From the NCBI RefSeq assembly GCF_000959445.1, contig NZ_CP009631.1:1488001-1552000 (forward strand): a DNA stretch of 64,000 bases. The letters run 5' to 3'. The notes beneath the pieces are model-generated. The model worked only from the letters and a program-made list of their open reading frames with translations, was not told the origin of the DNA and did not search any database. The position numbers and the translations under genes are program-made. The stretch is from Burkholderia vietnamiensis LMG 10929. Lineage in GTDB: Bacteria; Pseudomonadota; Gammaproteobacteria; Burkholderiales; Burkholderiaceae. Shown piece after piece: positions 21,199-32,067 of the stretch. Numbering within the stretch: the stretch's first letter is position 1; each line of letters starts with the position of its first letter.

Positions 21199-21366
21199 TT
21201 ACTTGATCTTGGTTTCTTTGTATTCCACATGCTTGCGGACGACGGGATCGAACTTCTTGATCGCCATCTTTTCCGGCATGTTGCGCTTGTTCTTCGTGGT
21301 CGTGTAGAAATGACCCGTACCAGCGGTCGACTCGAGCTTGATCTTGTCGCGTGCGCCTTTTGCCAT
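21199..21366 (-). CDS. rpmG: 50S ribosomal protein L33
   Basis: A 55-residue ribosomal protein starting [20 protein letters not shown] and ending [19 protein letters not shown], the standard L33 sequence without zinc-binding cysteines. That cysteine-free form is the one expressed regardless of zinc status. It lies 17 bases behind rpmB, the universal rpmB-rpmG pair, with a terminator behind. Confidence 0.96.
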   Translation of the reverse strand: MAKGARDKIKLESTAGTGHFYTTTKNKRNMPEKMAIKKFDPVVRKHVEYKETKIK

Positions 21367-21383
21367 GATTGTGCTCCTTGGGC

Positions 21384-21617
21384 TTAGGCTTCGCCGCGTG
21401 CGCGCAGGTCAGCGAGCACGGAATCGATGCCGTTCTTGTCGATCAGGCGCAGGCCGGCGTTCGAAACGCGCAGGCGCACCCAGCGGTTTTCGCTCTCTAC
21501 CCAGAACCGGCGGTTTTGCAGGTTCGGCAGGAAGCGGCGCTTCGTCTTGTTGTTGGCGTGGGAAACGTTGTTGCCGCTCATCGGCGCTTTCCCAGTTACT
21601 TGGCATACGCGTGCCAT
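21384..21617 (-). CDS. rpmB: 50S ribosomal protein L28
   Basis: A 77-residue protein beginning [29 protein letters not shown], the conserved L28 N-terminus. AGGAG lies upstream of the ATG at 21617. It is first in the rpmB-rpmG operon. Only one cysteine remains near the N-terminus, so this is the zinc-free form. Confidence 0.97.
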
Positions 21618-21856
21618 GAGAGCACTCCTAATACGCTAAATTCGGGGTTCGATCGCCGGTGAAGGTTCTCATCGCACCGCCACGTGATCCATGGCTGCAC
21701 TCAGAACGCCGAAGCCCTTACAGACAAGGCCCTTCGATGGCTAGAACTGGTTGGAAAAAAGACAGACGGCGATTCTAGCAGAAAAAGTTCAGAAAAATCA
21801 AACCTAATTTCGCGTTGCCGTCGCGGCGACCCGCAAACGGTTCGCCGGGCCACAGT

Positions 21857-22633
21857 CTACAGCCAACCGGCGCGTGCGAAGGAAAATGTATCGGCCGTGC
21901 CGACCACGACGTGATCGAGCAGCTTCGCGTCGACGAGCGCGAGCGCCTCGTGCAGCACGCGCGTGAGCCGACGGTCTTCCGCGCTCGGCTGCACGGCGCC
22001 CGACGGATGATTGTGCGCGATGATCAGCGACGCGGCATTGAGCATCAGCGCGCGCCGCACGATTTCGCGCGGATAGACGGCCATCCGCGTGAGCGAGCCG
22101 CGCGCGCTTTCCTCGACCTCGATGAGGCCGTGCCGCGCATCCAGATACAGCGTGACGAACACTTCGTACGGGCGCATGCCGATCCTGAGCCGCAGATAGT
22201 CCTCCACCGCGCCGGGCGAGTCGATCGGCATCCGCCTGCGCGCCTTCTCGACCAGCGCGCGCCGCGTGATCTCGGTCACGGCGATCAGCACCGCGGCGCG
22301 CGCGTCGCCGATGCCGGGATGCGTGGTGAATACGCCGGGCTGCGCATCGAGCATGTCGCGCAGCGAGTCGCCGAACCGGGCGAGCAGGGCGCGCGCGCTG
22401 TCGAACACGTCGCGGCCGCCGCCGCCGGTGCCGAGCAGCAGCGCGACCAGTTCCGCGTCGGTCAGCGCCGCCGGCCCGCGTTCGAGCAGCCGCTCGCGCG
22501 GCAGGTGCGGCTTCCAGTTCCGCGCGCGCCGCTTGCGCGGCCACTCGATGGCGACCCGGTGGGCCGGAGCGGGCGCGGGGTCCGCGAGGTCGCGACATTC
22601 CGTCGCCGGGGCGGCGACGCAGGATGAAGGCAT
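21857..22633 (-). CDS. radC: RadC-family JAB-domain protein
   Basis: About 258 residues. A helix-hairpin-helix region ([17 protein letters not shown]) is followed by a JAB/MPN domain with the metal-binding signature AHNHPSG, and D about ten residues on in SAED. The molecular role of chromosomal RadC is unsettled despite its name (the original repair mutant was re-assigned). The ATG at 22633 is preferred because GGAG lies eight bases upstream; an ATG at 22660 would add nine residues. It is divergent from fkpB. Confidence 0.9.
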   Translation of the reverse strand: MPSSCVAAPATECRDLADPAPAPAHRVAIEWPRKRRARNWKPHLPRERLLERGPAALTDAELVALLLGTGGGGRDVFDSARALLARFGDSLRDMLDAQPGVFTTHPGIGDARAAVLIAVTEITRRALVEKARRRMPIDSPGAVEDYLRLRIGMRPYEVFVTLYLDARHGLIEVEESARGSLTRMAVYPREIVRRALMLNAASLIIAHNHPSGAVQPSAEDRRLTRVLHEALALVDAKLLDHVVVGTADTFSFARAGWL

Positions 22634-22768
22634 GTTCGAAACTCCAATGGCGGCGGGCACGGGCGCGACGTCGTCGCACTTTCAGCCTTGCGCGCGAAGG
22701 TGACTTACAATATTGACTTTGCGCCGGGCCTTGCGGCCCGTTCGGGCGCCGACGAACACGAGTCATTC

Positions 22769-23224
22769 ATGAGCCTCATCGATCTATCCGAAGTGAAGCC
22801 CGGTTCCCATGTCACGCTGCATTACCGGCTTGCGCTGGCCGACGGCGCCGACATCGTCAACACCTTTTCCGACAAGCCAGCCACGCTGCTGCTCGGCGCT
22901 GGACAACTGGCGCCGTCGCTGGAACAGATTCTGCTCGGGCTGCGGGTCGGCGACCATTCGACTTTTCAGCTAACGCCGGAGCAAGGGTTCGGTCCCCGCA
23001 ATCCCGAGATGCTGCAGCGCGTGACGCTGTCGACGCTGCGTGAGAACGGCATGGTCGGCGAAGACTTCACGCCGGGCGACCTGATCGAATTCAACGCGCC
23101 GGACGGCGGCCGCTATGCAGGTGTGCTGAAGGAAGTCAGCGAAACCTCGGCCCTGTTCGATTTCAATCATCCGCTCGCGGGCCAAGCGCTCACGTTCGAA
23201 GTGAAAATCATCGGAATTCTGTAA
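22769..23224 (+). CDS. fkpB: FKBP-type peptidyl-prolyl isomerase (SlpA type)
   Basis: A 151-residue FKBP of the short SlpA type with an IF (insert-in-flap) chaperone domain. [19 protein letters not shown] and [22 protein letters not shown] are the FKBP core segments, and [12 protein letters not shown] begins the insert. The start at 22769 gives [15 protein letters not shown], as expected for the family. It lies two bases before ispH, a pairing conserved across many proteobacteria. Confidence 0.92.
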   Translation: MSLIDLSEVKPGSHVTLHYRLALADGADIVNTFSDKPATLLLGAGQLAPSLEQILLGLRVGDHSTFQLTPEQGFGPRNPEMLQRVTLSTLRENGMVGEDFTPGDLIEFNAPDGGRYAGVLKEVSETSALFDFNHPLAGQALTFEVKIIGIL

Positions 23225-23226
23225 CC

Positions 23227-24207
23227 ATGAGCAACACCGATACGCTGCCCGGGCAGACCGTCGCAGCCGATGCCGAAATCCTGCTGGCACAGCCGCGCGG
23301 CTTCTGCGCCGGTGTCGACCGCGCGATTGAGATCGTCGAGCGCGCGATCGCGATGCACGGTGCACCGATCTACGTGCGTCACGAAATCGTCCACAACAAG
23401 TACGTGGTCGAGGATCTGAGGAAGAAGGGCGCGATCTTCGTCGAAGAGCTCGAGGAAGTGCCGGCCGGCAACACGGTGATCTTCAGTGCGCATGGCGTGT
23501 CGAAAGCCGTGCGCGACGAGGCCGACGTGCGCGGACTGCGCATTTACGACGCGACCTGCCCGCTCGTCACGAAAGTGCACGTCGAAGTCGCGAAGATGCG
23601 CCAGGACGGCGTCGACATCGTGATGATCGGCCACAAGGGCCACCCGGAAGTCGAAGGCACGATGGGGCAGGTCGAGCGCGGCATGCATCTGGTCGAAAGC
23701 GTCGAGGACGTCCAGAAGCTCGAACTCGCCGATCCGGAGCGCATCGCACTCGTCACGCAAACGACGCTGTCCGTTGACGACGCAGCCGAAATCATCGGCG
23801 CGCTGAAGGCGAAGTACCCGAAGATCCGCGAGCCGAAGAAGCAGGACATCTGCTATGCGACGCAGAACCGTCAGGACGCGGTGAAGTTCATGGCGCCGCA
23901 GTGCGACGTCGTGATCGTGGTCGGCAGCCCGAACAGTTCGAATTCCAGCCGCCTGCGCGAAGTCGCGGAGAAGCGCGGCGTGGCCGCGTACATGGTCGAC
24001 GCGCCCGAGCAGATCGATCCGGCGTGGGTCGCCGGCAAGCGCCGCATCGGCGTGACGGCCGGCGCATCGGCGCCGGAAGTGCTCGCGCAGGCCGTGATCG
24101 CCCGGCTGCGCGAACTCGGCGTGCGCAATGTCCGCGCACTCGAAGGCATCGAGGAAAACGTGGCGTTTCCGCTGCCGCGCGGGCTGAATCTGCCGCCCGC
24201 CGCCTGA
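23227..24207 (+). CDS. ispH: 4-hydroxy-3-methylbut-2-enyl diphosphate reductase
   Basis: A 326-residue 4Fe-4S enzyme, the last step of the MEP isoprenoid pathway, giving IPP and DMAPP. The three cluster cysteines lie in [23 protein letters not shown] and the region [15 protein letters not shown] preceded by [10 protein letters not shown]. The HEIVHN and [14 protein letters not shown] histidines bind the diphosphate. It forms an operon with fkpB; a terminator follows. Confidence 0.97.
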   Translation: MSNTDTLPGQTVAADAEILLAQPRGFCAGVDRAIEIVERAIAMHGAPIYVRHEIVHNKYVVEDLRKKGAIFVEELEEVPAGNTVIFSAHGVSKAVRDEADVRGLRIYDATCPLVTKVHVEVAKMRQDGVDIVMIGHKGHPEVEGTMGQVERGMHLVESVEDVQKLELADPERIALVTQTTLSVDDAAEIIGALKAKYPKIREPKKQDICYATQNRQDAVKFMAPQCDVVIVVGSPNSSNSSRLREVAEKRGVAAYMVDAPEQIDPAWVAGKRRIGVTAGASAPEVLAQAVIARLRELGVRNVRALEGIEENVAFPLPRGLNLPPAA

Positions 24208-24234
24208 TTGTCCGCTCCGCTTTCGCAATACCCG

Positions 24235-24262
24235 AAGCGCGCCTCCCGGCGCGCTTTTTTTT
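24235..24262 (+). terminator. Intrinsic terminator after ispH
   Basis: A perfect 9-bp stem AAGCGCGCC (24235-24243) with 24248-24256 and a TCCC loop is followed by eight T. Confidence 0.9.
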
Positions 24263-24385
24263 GCACCGCGAAAATGCAGGCGCAACCATTATTCACACCA
24301 TTGGTGCAACCGGGTTGCTATCCGCGCGATTAAGCCCCTCTCAAAATTGGTTGCAATGCAGGAAAACCCCATCGCATCAGGATTA

Positions 24386-24412
24386 TTGGCGTCTTGTAAA
24401 TGGAGTTACAAT
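24386..24412 (+). promoter_or_regulatory. Possible promoter in front of the LivK-like remnant
   Basis: TTGGCG and TACAAT are separated by only 15 bases, so this is a marginal match. It lies about 70 bases upstream of the LivK-like start. Confidence 0.3.
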
Positions 24413-24477
24413 GCGCCCGTTTTCAGGCCGGAATGGCTTTGAAATCGGGTTTTGGCAAGGCGCGGGAGACCTATTCA

Positions 24478-25311
24478 ATGCATGTGAAGTTGGTGTACGC
24501 CATGTCCGTCGCCGCACCGGTTGCAATGCTCGGCCGGGGCAGCAAAAAGAGCGATGGCAGGGCAGTAGTGGCATATGCGGTTCCGGCAGCCAACGACGTG
24601 CGCGTTGCCATCACCGGTCATGCGCGGCGGGCCGTGTGCCGCATCGCGCAATCGGACAGTGATACGGATAACGGGGCAGGTTTGGCGAGCGACGCATTCA
24701 ACGCGCAGCGCCCGAAGCACGGCATGCATTCGGCACGGTGCGCCGCGCGCGGCAGCGCAACGGGCACGGCGATTGCCGCAGCCCGCGCGGGCAACCGCGA
24801 GGCGACGACGGCGGCACGCGGCACACCGCCGGCGCGTGCGCTTTGCGGCCAGATTCGCGGCAAGACCCGCGGCAACGCAGGCGACGTGCAGATGGCACCG
24901 CTCTCCTTTCATATCGATTCGACCTGGCAGCGTGTCGGCACGACGCATCGCGTCGTGGCCGGCGGCCTGTTTCGGTCCATGAATTCCGACGCGTGCCGGA
25001 CGAAAGTCGGGCGCGTTCTTCGCGCAGCCGGTTCCGGCGCCGCGCGGGCAGCGGACGGCGGGCTTGCAGCGCAGGCGGCGCCGTTCGGCATCGGAGTACA
25101 AACCCTTGGCGACATCGGCGCGTGCGTCGCCAAGGTGGTCGAGCCCGCGGGCGACGCGGCGCGGAACCTGATCGGCCCGGACACGGCGTTCGCCGCGGCC
25201 CGGACGGAAAAAGGCACGGATTCCGGACAGCCGGACGCCGGGCGTGTCGGCACGCTGCCCTACGACTTCAAGGAGGCCAAGTACACCGTCCTCGACGTCG
25301 TGACGATTTAG
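24478..25311 (+). pseudogene. Strongly decayed LivK-like periplasmic binding protein gene
   Basis: An open frame of 277 codons that at first looks like an unknown protein. Its start (MHVKLVYAMSVAAPVAMLG) looks like the signal sequence of the LivK lipoprotein that usually precedes livHMGF in Burkholderia. Further in, DNGAGLASDAFNAQ recalls the family's DNENGARLAVDELNA block, PFGIGVQTLGDIGACVAKVVEPAGDAARN recalls the QLGI..QFLGGDGICT..KLAGDAA block, and the end (YDFKEAKYTVLDVV) the family C-terminus. In between, the sequence is Arg/Ala-rich and unrecognisable, and the lipobox cysteine is lost. GGGAG lies nine bases before the ATG. The family resemblance is my reading from memory, not an alignment. 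It may still be expressed but is unlikely to bind amino acids. Confidence 0.6.
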
Positions 25312-25325
25312 CGACAGGACTCATG

Positions 25326-25355
25326 ACGGCACCGAAACAGTGCGGTGCCGTTTTT
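25326..25355 (+). terminator. Hairpin terminator between LivK-like remnant and livH
   Basis: A perfect 8-bp stem ACGGCACC (25326-25333) with 25344-25351 is followed by five T. In binding-protein operons such a hairpin often makes the binding protein more abundant than the membrane parts. Confidence 0.75.
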
Positions 25356-25522
25356 GTATCCGCTCCGGCGGCAAGCCCGGCCGTACAGGCCGGGCGGTGC
25401 GCGCCGGGACGATCCACCCTTACCGGTATCGACTAGTACCCGCAGTGTCGCCGAGAAGGCGCGATTCCTCGCTTACCCGCGGGGCGCAACGTCATCCGGC
25501 AGCATGGGCCAAGGAGCTTTAA

Positions 25523-26473
25523 ATGGATATTTTCATCCAACAGATCCTCAACGGGCTGGTGCTCGGCAGTGTGTACGCCATCATCGCGTTGGGTTACACG
25601 ATGGTGTACGGCATTCTCGGCATCATCAACTTCGCGCACGGCGACGTGCTGATGATCGGCGCAATGGTCGCCCTGTCGGCGATCACCGTGCTGCAGAATC
25701 ACTTCCCCCAACTCGGCAACGTCGCGACGCTGACGATCGGCCTGGGTATCGCGGCGGTCGTCTGCGCGTGCGTGGGCTACACGATCGAGCGCGTCGCATA
25801 CCGGCCGCTGCGCCGCGCGCCGCGTCTCGCACCGCTGATCACCGCAATCGGCGTGTCGATCCTGCTGCAGACGGCCGCGATGATCATCTGGTCGCGTAAC
25901 CCGCTGCCGTTCCCGCAATTGCTGCCGACCGATCCGATCAACGTGATCAAGGCAACCGACACGACGCCGGGCGCCGTGATCTCGGTGACCGAAATCGTGA
26001 TCATCGCGGTGGCGTTCATCGTGATGGCCGGCCTGCTGCTGCTGGTGCACAAGACCAAGCTCGGCCGCGCGATGCGTGCGATCGCCGAAAGCCCCAACAC
26101 CGCGAGCCTGATGGGCGTGAACCCGAACTTCGTGATCTCGGCGACGTTCATGATCGGCTCCGCGCTCGCCGCGCTGGCCGGCGTGATGATCGCGTCCGAA
26201 TACGGCAACGTGCACTTCTACATGGGCTTCATCCCCGGCATGAAGGCGTTCACCGCGGCGGTGCTCGGCGGGATCGGCAACCTCGGCGGCGCGATGGTCG
26301 GCGGCGTGGTGCTCGGTCTGATCGAGCAGCTGGGTGCGGGCTACATCGGCAACCTCACGGGCGGCGTGTTCGGCAGTAACTACCAGGACGTGTTCGCGTT
26401 CGTGGTGCTGATCATCGTGCTGGTGTTCCGTCCGTCGGGCCTGCTGGGCGAACGTGTCGCGGACCGCGCGTAA
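25523..26473 (+). CDS. livH: Branched-chain amino acid ABC transporter permease LivH
   Basis: A 316-residue inner-membrane permease of the LivH type with about eight hydrophobic segments. GYTMVYGILGIINFAHGD and GKALRA-like GRAMRAIAESPNTASLMGVN are typical; the latter is the cytoplasmic loop that couples to the ATPase. AAGGAG lies before the ATG. First intact gene of livHMGF; the binding-protein gene in front is decayed. Confidence 0.94.
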   Translation: MDIFIQQILNGLVLGSVYAIIALGYTMVYGILGIINFAHGDVLMIGAMVALSAITVLQNHFPQLGNVATLTIGLGIAAVVCACVGYTIERVAYRPLRRAPRLAPLITAIGVSILLQTAAMIIWSRNPLPFPQLLPTDPINVIKATDTTPGAVISVTEIVIIAVAFIVMAGLLLLVHKTKLGRAMRAIAESPNTASLMGVNPNFVISATFMIGSALAALAGVMIASEYGNVHFYMGFIPGMKAFTAAVLGGIGNLGGAMVGGVVLGLIEQLGAGYIGNLTGGVFGSNYQDVFAFVVLIIVLVFRPSGLLGERVADRA

Positions 26474-26492
26474 CGGAAGGGGAGCAAACAAC

Positions 26493-27662
<1,170 letters not shown>

Positions 27663-27686
27663 CCAACGGACAAGGGGATATCACAC

Positions 27687-28463
27687 ATGAGCGACAAGCA
27701 AATCCGATTGTCCGTCCAGGGCGTGAACAAGCGCTTCGGCGGCCTGCAGGCGCTGTCCGACGTCGGCCTCCAGATCAGGGAAGGCGAGATCTACGGGCTG
27801 ATCGGCCCGAACGGCGCCGGCAAGACCACGTTCTTCAACGTGATCACCGGCCTCTACACGCCGGACTCCGGCGACTTCAAGCTGGACGGCCAGAACTACA
27901 CGCCGACGGCCGTGCACCAGGTCGCGAAGGCCGGCATCGCCCGTACGTTCCAGAACATTCGCCTGTTCGGCGGGATGACGGCGCTCGAGAACGTGATGGT
28001 GGGCCGCCACGTGCGCACCAAGCACGGCCTGCTCGGCGCAGTGTTCCAGACGCCGGCCGAGCGCCAGGAAGAGCGCGAGATCAAGGAGCGCGCGATCGAG
28101 CTGCTCGATTACGTGGGCGTGCTGCAGTACGCGGACTACACGTCGCGCAACCTGTCGTACGGCCACCAGCGCCGTCTCGAGATCGCCCGTGCGCTCGCGA
28201 CCGATCCGAAGCTGCTCGCGCTCGACGAGCCGGCGGCCGGGATGAACGCGACCGAGAAGGTCGAACTCACGCGCCTGCTCGACAAGATCCGCTCGGACGG
28301 CCGCACGATCCTGCTGATCGAGCACGACGTGAAGCTCGTGATGGGTCTGTGCAACCGGATGACGGTGCTCGATTACGGCAAGGTGATCGCCGAGGGTCTG
28401 CCGCAGGACGTGCAGAAGGATCCGAAGGTGATTGAGGCATATCTCGGCGCAGGGGTGCACTGA
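27687..28463 (+). CDS. livG: Branched-chain amino acid ABC transporter ATPase LivG
   Basis: A 258-residue ABC ATPase. Walker A is GPNGAGKTT, the signature NLSYGHQRRLEIARAL, Walker B LLALDEPAAGMN, and the H-loop IEHDVKLVMGLC. The extended length and AAGMN after Walker B are typical of LivG. Followed by livF with a one-base stop/start overlap (TGATG). Confidence 0.95.
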   Translation: MSDKQIRLSVQGVNKRFGGLQALSDVGLQIREGEIYGLIGPNGAGKTTFFNVITGLYTPDSGDFKLDGQNYTPTAVHQVAKAGIARTFQNIRLFGGMTALENVMVGRHVRTKHGLLGAVFQTPAERQEEREIKERAIELLDYVGVLQYADYTSRNLSYGHQRRLEIARALATDPKLLALDEPAAGMNATEKVELTRLLDKIRSDGRTILLIEHDVKLVMGLCNRMTVLDYGKVIAEGLPQDVQKDPKVIEAYLGAGVH

Positions 28464-29179
28464 TGGCAGCGGCAATGTTGAAAATCAAGGGCTTGCAGGT
28501 CAACTACGGCGGCATCCAGGCCGTCAAGGGCGTTGACATGGAAGTTCGCCAGGGCGAGCTCGTGACGCTGATCGGCGCGAACGGCGCAGGCAAGACCACG
28601 ACGATGAAGGCGATCACCGGCCTGAAGCCGTACTCGGCGGGCGACATCGAGTACGAGGGCAAGTCGATCAAGGGCATTCCGCCGCACGAGCTGCTCAAGC
28701 GCGGCCTCGCGATGGTGCCGGAAGGCCGCGGGATCTTCGCGCGGATGTCGATCATCGAGAACATGCAGATGGGCGCCTATCTGCGCAACGACAAGGACCA
28801 GATCAAGAAGGACGTCGACCGCATGTTCGGCTTCTTCCCGCGTCTGAAGGAGCGTGCGACGCAGCTCGCCGGCACGCTGTCGGGCGGCGAGCAGCAGATG
28901 CTCGCGATGTCGCGCGCGATCCTGTCGAAGCCGAAGCTGCTGCTGCTCGACGAGCCGTCGATGGGTCTGTCGCCGATCATGGTCGAGAAGATCTTCGAAG
29001 TGGTGCGCGAGATCTCGAAGGAAGGGATCACGGTGCTGCTGGTCGAGCAGAACGCACGCCTCGCGCTGCAGGCCGCCGACCGTGGCTACGTGATGGATTC
29101 CGGCACGGTGACGATGGAAGGCGACGCGAAGCAGATGCTCGACGACCCGAAGGTGCGCGCCGCGTATCTGGGCGAATGA
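28463..29179 (+). CDS. livF: Branched-chain amino acid ABC transporter ATPase LivF
   Basis: A 238-residue ABC ATPase. Walker A GANGAGKTT, signature TLSGGEQQMLAMSRAI, Walker B LLLLDEPSMGLSPIMVE and H/Q region VEQNARLALQAADRGYVM. The LSPIMVE motif is specific to LivF. Its ATG shares a base with the livG stop, so the two ATPases are coupled. Last gene of the operon; a terminator follows. Confidence 0.95.
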   Translation: MAAAMLKIKGLQVNYGGIQAVKGVDMEVRQGELVTLIGANGAGKTTTMKAITGLKPYSAGDIEYEGKSIKGIPPHELLKRGLAMVPEGRGIFARMSIIENMQMGAYLRNDKDQIKKDVDRMFGFFPRLKERATQLAGTLSGGEQQMLAMSRAILSKPKLLLLDEPSMGLSPIMVEKIFEVVREISKEGITVLLVEQNARLALQAADRGYVMDSGTVTMEGDAKQMLDDPKVRAAYLGE

Positions 29180-29230
29180 CCGCCGCGGCGAGGCGCCGGC
29201 ACATGCCGGCGCGTCGCCGGGTGCTTTCGA

Positions 29231-29264
29231 AAGGCTGTCACGGGATACCGTGGCAGCCTTTTTT
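29231..29264 (+). terminator. Intrinsic terminator after livF
   Basis: A 13-bp stem with one G-T pair, AAGGCTGTCACGG (29231-29243) with 29248-29260, is followed by six T. Confidence 0.85.
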
Positions 29265-29420
29265 CATGCGGTGCACCGCGCGGCGAACTGTGCGCGCGGA
29301 TGCGACTCCATTGTCTCGACAGGGCGCAAGCCGGGCAGGCGAACGCCGGCAGGCGGCGCTGCGCAAACCGACACGCGGATTGCGTAGCATGGTCGATCCA
29401 TCAGGACACGGAGAGCACGC

Positions 29421-30092
29421 ATGAGTCTGGACTACGGTTTCGTGAAGGCGAAGGTGACGTCGGTGGCGCGGCTCAAGGGCTCGCCGCATGGCGGCGAGAT
29501 CCAGTATCACGTCCACCTGACGCTCGCATTGCCGGGCGGCGACTGGGACGTCGCGATCAACGTCGGTACCAACGATGCGGACGACTTGCTGAACTACAAG
29601 CTCGTCTACGATTTCCACCATCCGCTCACGGCGACGCTCGCGGCGGCGGCCGAAGGCTATACCGATCTCACCGGGCAGAGCGCGCTGCCGGCGCTCGACT
29701 ATCTGCGCAGCGACATCCTGAACGAAACGGGCACCTGGCGCGCGAGCGCGGTGATGGACGGCACCGAGCACGCGGAGCCGATTCCGTCGCTGCTGCGGCT
29801 CGTGAACGCGGCGCAGTCGCAAGGGCTCGACGTGGTCGTGTTCGGCCGCACGTATTCGGAAGGCAACGGGATTCACGACACGCACATGAACCAGGGCTCG
29901 ACGGGCTCGAACTACCTGCATCGCGCCGGCGACGACCACAACGATCACAACGACGTGTGGCAGGACGGCGCGCTGTTCGTGCGCGTGAGCGAGTCGCAAT
30001 GGGCCGCGTATTTCGCGGCGTTCGAGCAGCAGGCCGTGCCGACCGACGCGCTCGGCAACCCGCTGCCGGGCGCCGGGCCGATCACGCACTGA
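29421..30092 (+). CDS. DUF2278 (YukJ-like) family protein
   Basis: A 223-residue soluble protein. MSLDYGFVKAKV at the start and the DIHMNQG-type block IHDTHMNQGST near residue 155, followed by a His/Asp-rich DDHNDHNDVWQDGALFV, are the conserved segments of the DUF2278 family. The conserved histidines and aspartates suggest metal binding, but no function is established that I know of. It is alone, between the livF terminator and a convergent GNAT gene. Confidence 0.8.
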   Translation: MSLDYGFVKAKVTSVARLKGSPHGGEIQYHVHLTLALPGGDWDVAINVGTNDADDLLNYKLVYDFHHPLTATLAAAAEGYTDLTGQSALPALDYLRSDILNETGTWRASAVMDGTEHAEPIPSLLRLVNAAQSQGLDVVVFGRTYSEGNGIHDTHMNQGSTGSNYLHRAGDDHNDHNDVWQDGALFVRVSESQWAAYFAAFEQQAVPTDALGNPLPGAGPITH

Positions 30093-30121
30093 CGCCGGCA
30101 TGCGCCGGCGGGCCGGTGCCG

Positions 30122-30577
30122 TCAGGCAGCCGGCAGCGCCTTGCCGAAGGTGATGCGCTCCTCGACGCGATAGCCGAGCGCCGCATAGAAGCGGCATGCA
30201 TCGTCGTTGCCCGGCAGCACCTGGAGATTGATCTTCAGGCAGCCGAGCGTGGCGAGTGCGCGCTCGGCATGATCGAGCAACGCGCGGCCGATGCCGAGTC
30301 GTCGCGCGTCGTTCGCCACGCCGAACGAGTAGAGCCAGCCGCGATGTCCGTCGAAGCCCGCCATCAGCGTGCCGACCAGCCGGCCGCCGCAGATCGCGAC
30401 GAAGAACAGCTCCGGCTGCGTCGCGAACTTCAGCTCGATCGATCGCAGCGGATCGCGATGCGGCGGCGCGCCGGCCGCGCTGTAGTTCGGGAACGCGTCG
30501 CGCCAGACGGCGAGGACCGCTGCGGTGTCGGCGCGTTCGAACGGACGGATGGTGACGACATCGGCGGCGGCATCCAT
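30122..30577 (-). CDS. GNAT-family N-acetyltransferase
   Basis: A 151-residue single GNAT domain. The acetyl-CoA-binding motif is DARRLGIGRALLDHAE (R/Q-x-x-G-x-G/A type), and NDDACRFYAALGY is the usual C-terminal block (RimI/YpeA-like proteins). The substrate is unknown. AGGAG precedes the ATG; it lies 13 bases behind the aminotransferase gene and probably shares its transcript. Confidence 0.85.
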   Translation of the reverse strand: MDAAADVVTIRPFERADTAAVLAVWRDAFPNYSAAGAPPHRDPLRSIELKFATQPELFFVAICGGRLVGTLMAGFDGHRGWLYSFGVANDARRLGIGRALLDHAERALATLGCLKINLQVLPGNDDACRFYAALGYRVEERITFGKALPAA

Positions 30578-30590
30578 CGCGGCGGTCTCC

Positions 30591-31775
30591 TTAGAGCGTG
30601 TCGAGAATCGACCGCAGCATCGCCATCATCTGGTCGATTTCTTCGGTCGTGACGTTCAGCGCCGGCATGAAGCGCAGCAGGTTCGGACGCGCGGCGTTCA
30701 GCAGCAGGCCGTCGGGCTGCATGTCGCGTGCCTTCTCGACGATCTGCGGGCCGATGTCCTTGCCGAGCAGCAGCGCGCGCAGCATGCCTTCGCCGCGTTC
30801 GCCCTCGAAGCCGCGCTCCTCCGACAGCTCGAGCAGCTTGCGCTTCAGGTATTCGCCGCGCGCACGCACGCCTTCGAGGAAGCCGGGCGCAACGAGTTGC
30901 GAGATCACCGAATAGCCGGCCGCCGTCATCAGCGGGTTGCCGTTGTAGGTGCCGCCCTGGTCGCCGGCCTCGAACACCGCGACGTCGGCCTTCGACAGCA
31001 GCGCGCCGAGCGGTACACCGCCGCCGATGCCCTTCGCGAGCGTCATGATGTCCGGCTCGATGCCCGACAGCTCGTACGCGAACAACGTGCCGGCGCGGCC
31101 GCAGCCGCTTTGCACTTCATCGACGATCAGCAGCAGGTTGTGCTGCCGCGTCAGCGCGCGCAGCGCCTGCATGAATTCACGCGTCGCGGGGATCACGCCG
31201 CCTTCGCCCTGGATCGGCTCGAGCATCACGGCGACGGTCTTGTCGGTGATCAGCTTCTCGACCGACTCGATGTTGTTCAGCTCGGCCTTCGGGAAGCCCG
31301 GCACCTGCGGTGCGTAGATCGTGTCCCAGCCCGGCTTGCCGCTCGCGGACATCGTCGCGAGCGTGCGGCCGTGGAAGCTGTGGTCGAACGTGATGATCTC
31401 GTATGCGCCGTTCCTGAACTTGCGGCCCCATTTGCGCGCGAGCTTGATCGCGCCTTCGTTCGCTTCCGCGCCGCTGTTGGTGAAGAACACCTTGTCGAAC
31501 ACGCTGTGCTGCGTGAGCAGGCCCGCGAGCTTCGCCATCGGTTCGTTGTAGAACGCCGGCGACGGGTTCAGCAGCTTCTCGGCCTGCGTCTTCAGCGCTT
31601 CGACGATGCCGTCGTTGCAGTGACCGAGGCTGTTGACCGCCCAACCCTGGATGAAGTCCAGATAGCGCTTGCCCGTGTGATCGTAGAGCCACGAGCCCTT
31701 GCCGTGCGTAAACACGATGTCGGGGCGGTTCGTGATGTACATCAGCGAGTCGATCGGGTAATCGTTCAGGGGCAT
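30591..31775 (-). CDS. argD: Acetylornithine/ornithine-type class III aminotransferase
   Basis: A 394-residue PLP enzyme of subgroup II (class III) aminotransferases. [12 protein letters not shown] [53 protein letters not shown] and the PLP lysine in [16 protein letters not shown] are all present. It is likely acetylornithine aminotransferase (arginine biosynthesis) or its catabolic counterpart (aruC/astC); the symbol is tentative. The ATG at 31775 has GGAG nine bases upstream and begins [20 protein letters not shown]. In front of it stand a terminator hairpin and an Arg-rich leader ORF. Confidence 0.85.
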   Translation of the reverse strand: MPLNDYPIDSLMYITNRPDIVFTHGKGSWLYDHTGKRYLDFIQGWAVNSLGHCNDGIVEALKTQAEKLLNPSPAFYNEPMAKLAGLLTQHSVFDKVFFTNSGAEANEGAIKLARKWGRKFRNGAYEIITFDHSFHGRTLATMSASGKPGWDTIYAPQVPGFPKAELNNIESVEKLITDKTVAVMLEPIQGEGGVIPATREFMQALRALTRQHNLLLIVDEVQSGCGRAGTLFAYELSGIEPDIMTLAKGIGGGVPLGALLSKADVAVFEAGDQGGTYNGNPLMTAAGYSVISQLVAPGFLEGVRARGEYLKRKLLELSEERGFEGERGEGMLRALLLGKDIGPQIVEKARDMQPDGLLLNAARPNLLRFMPALNVTTEEIDQMMAMLRSILDTL

Positions 31776-31817
31776 GGCAACAGACTCCAGCGGGCGTTGA
31801 AAGGGAAACGGGCAATA

Positions 31818-31842
31818 AAAAAGCCACGGAAGGCCGTGGCTG
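31818..31842 (-). terminator. Terminator upstream of the argD-type gene
   Basis: On the minus strand an 8-bp stem AGCCACGG / CCGTGGCT (31842-31835 with 31830-31823, four-base loop) is followed by six T. It lies 43 bases before the aminotransferase start, so transcription from the upstream promoter has to read through it. Confidence 0.8.
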
Positions 31843-31885
31843 GTGGATCGAACAGCTTGTGCGTAACCGGTGAAGCGGAGGTGGG

Positions 31886-31969
31886 TTACGCGCGAGTCCG
31901 TGACGAGCCGGCGGCATCCGGGAGGAGCGGCGAGCGGCGACGTCGGAGAGCGGACAGGAAGCGGTTCAT
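31886..31969 (-). CDS. Putative Arg-rich leader peptide
   Basis: A 27-codon open frame, [20 protein letters not shown] followed by seven more residues, with seven arginines of which four are consecutive (codons CGA CGT CGC CGC). It lies between a good promoter and the terminator in front of the argD-type gene. No Shine-Dalgarno is seen; the predicted transcription start is within a base or two of the ATG, so it would be read as a leaderless message. Its placement fits an arginine-sensing attenuator. That is inference; translation is unproven. Confidence 0.45.
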   Translation of the reverse strand: MNRFLSALRRRRSPLLPDAAGSSRTRA

Positions 31970-31976
31970 GTGCGCA

Positions 31977-32006
31977 AGCATAAGGCATCCCGCGCCCCAC
32001 TGTAAA
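31977..32006 (-). promoter_or_regulatory. Candidate sigma-70 promoter for the argD-type operon
   Basis: On the minus strand TTTACA (32006-32001), an 18-base spacer and TATGCT (31982-31977). The start point would fall at about 31970, beside the ATG of the leader ORF. Confidence 0.6.
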
Positions 32007-32067
32007 CCGCCGCGATGCCACGGATGTGACACGGCGGCGCGCAGCGGGGCGCGCGTGCGCCCGGCGC

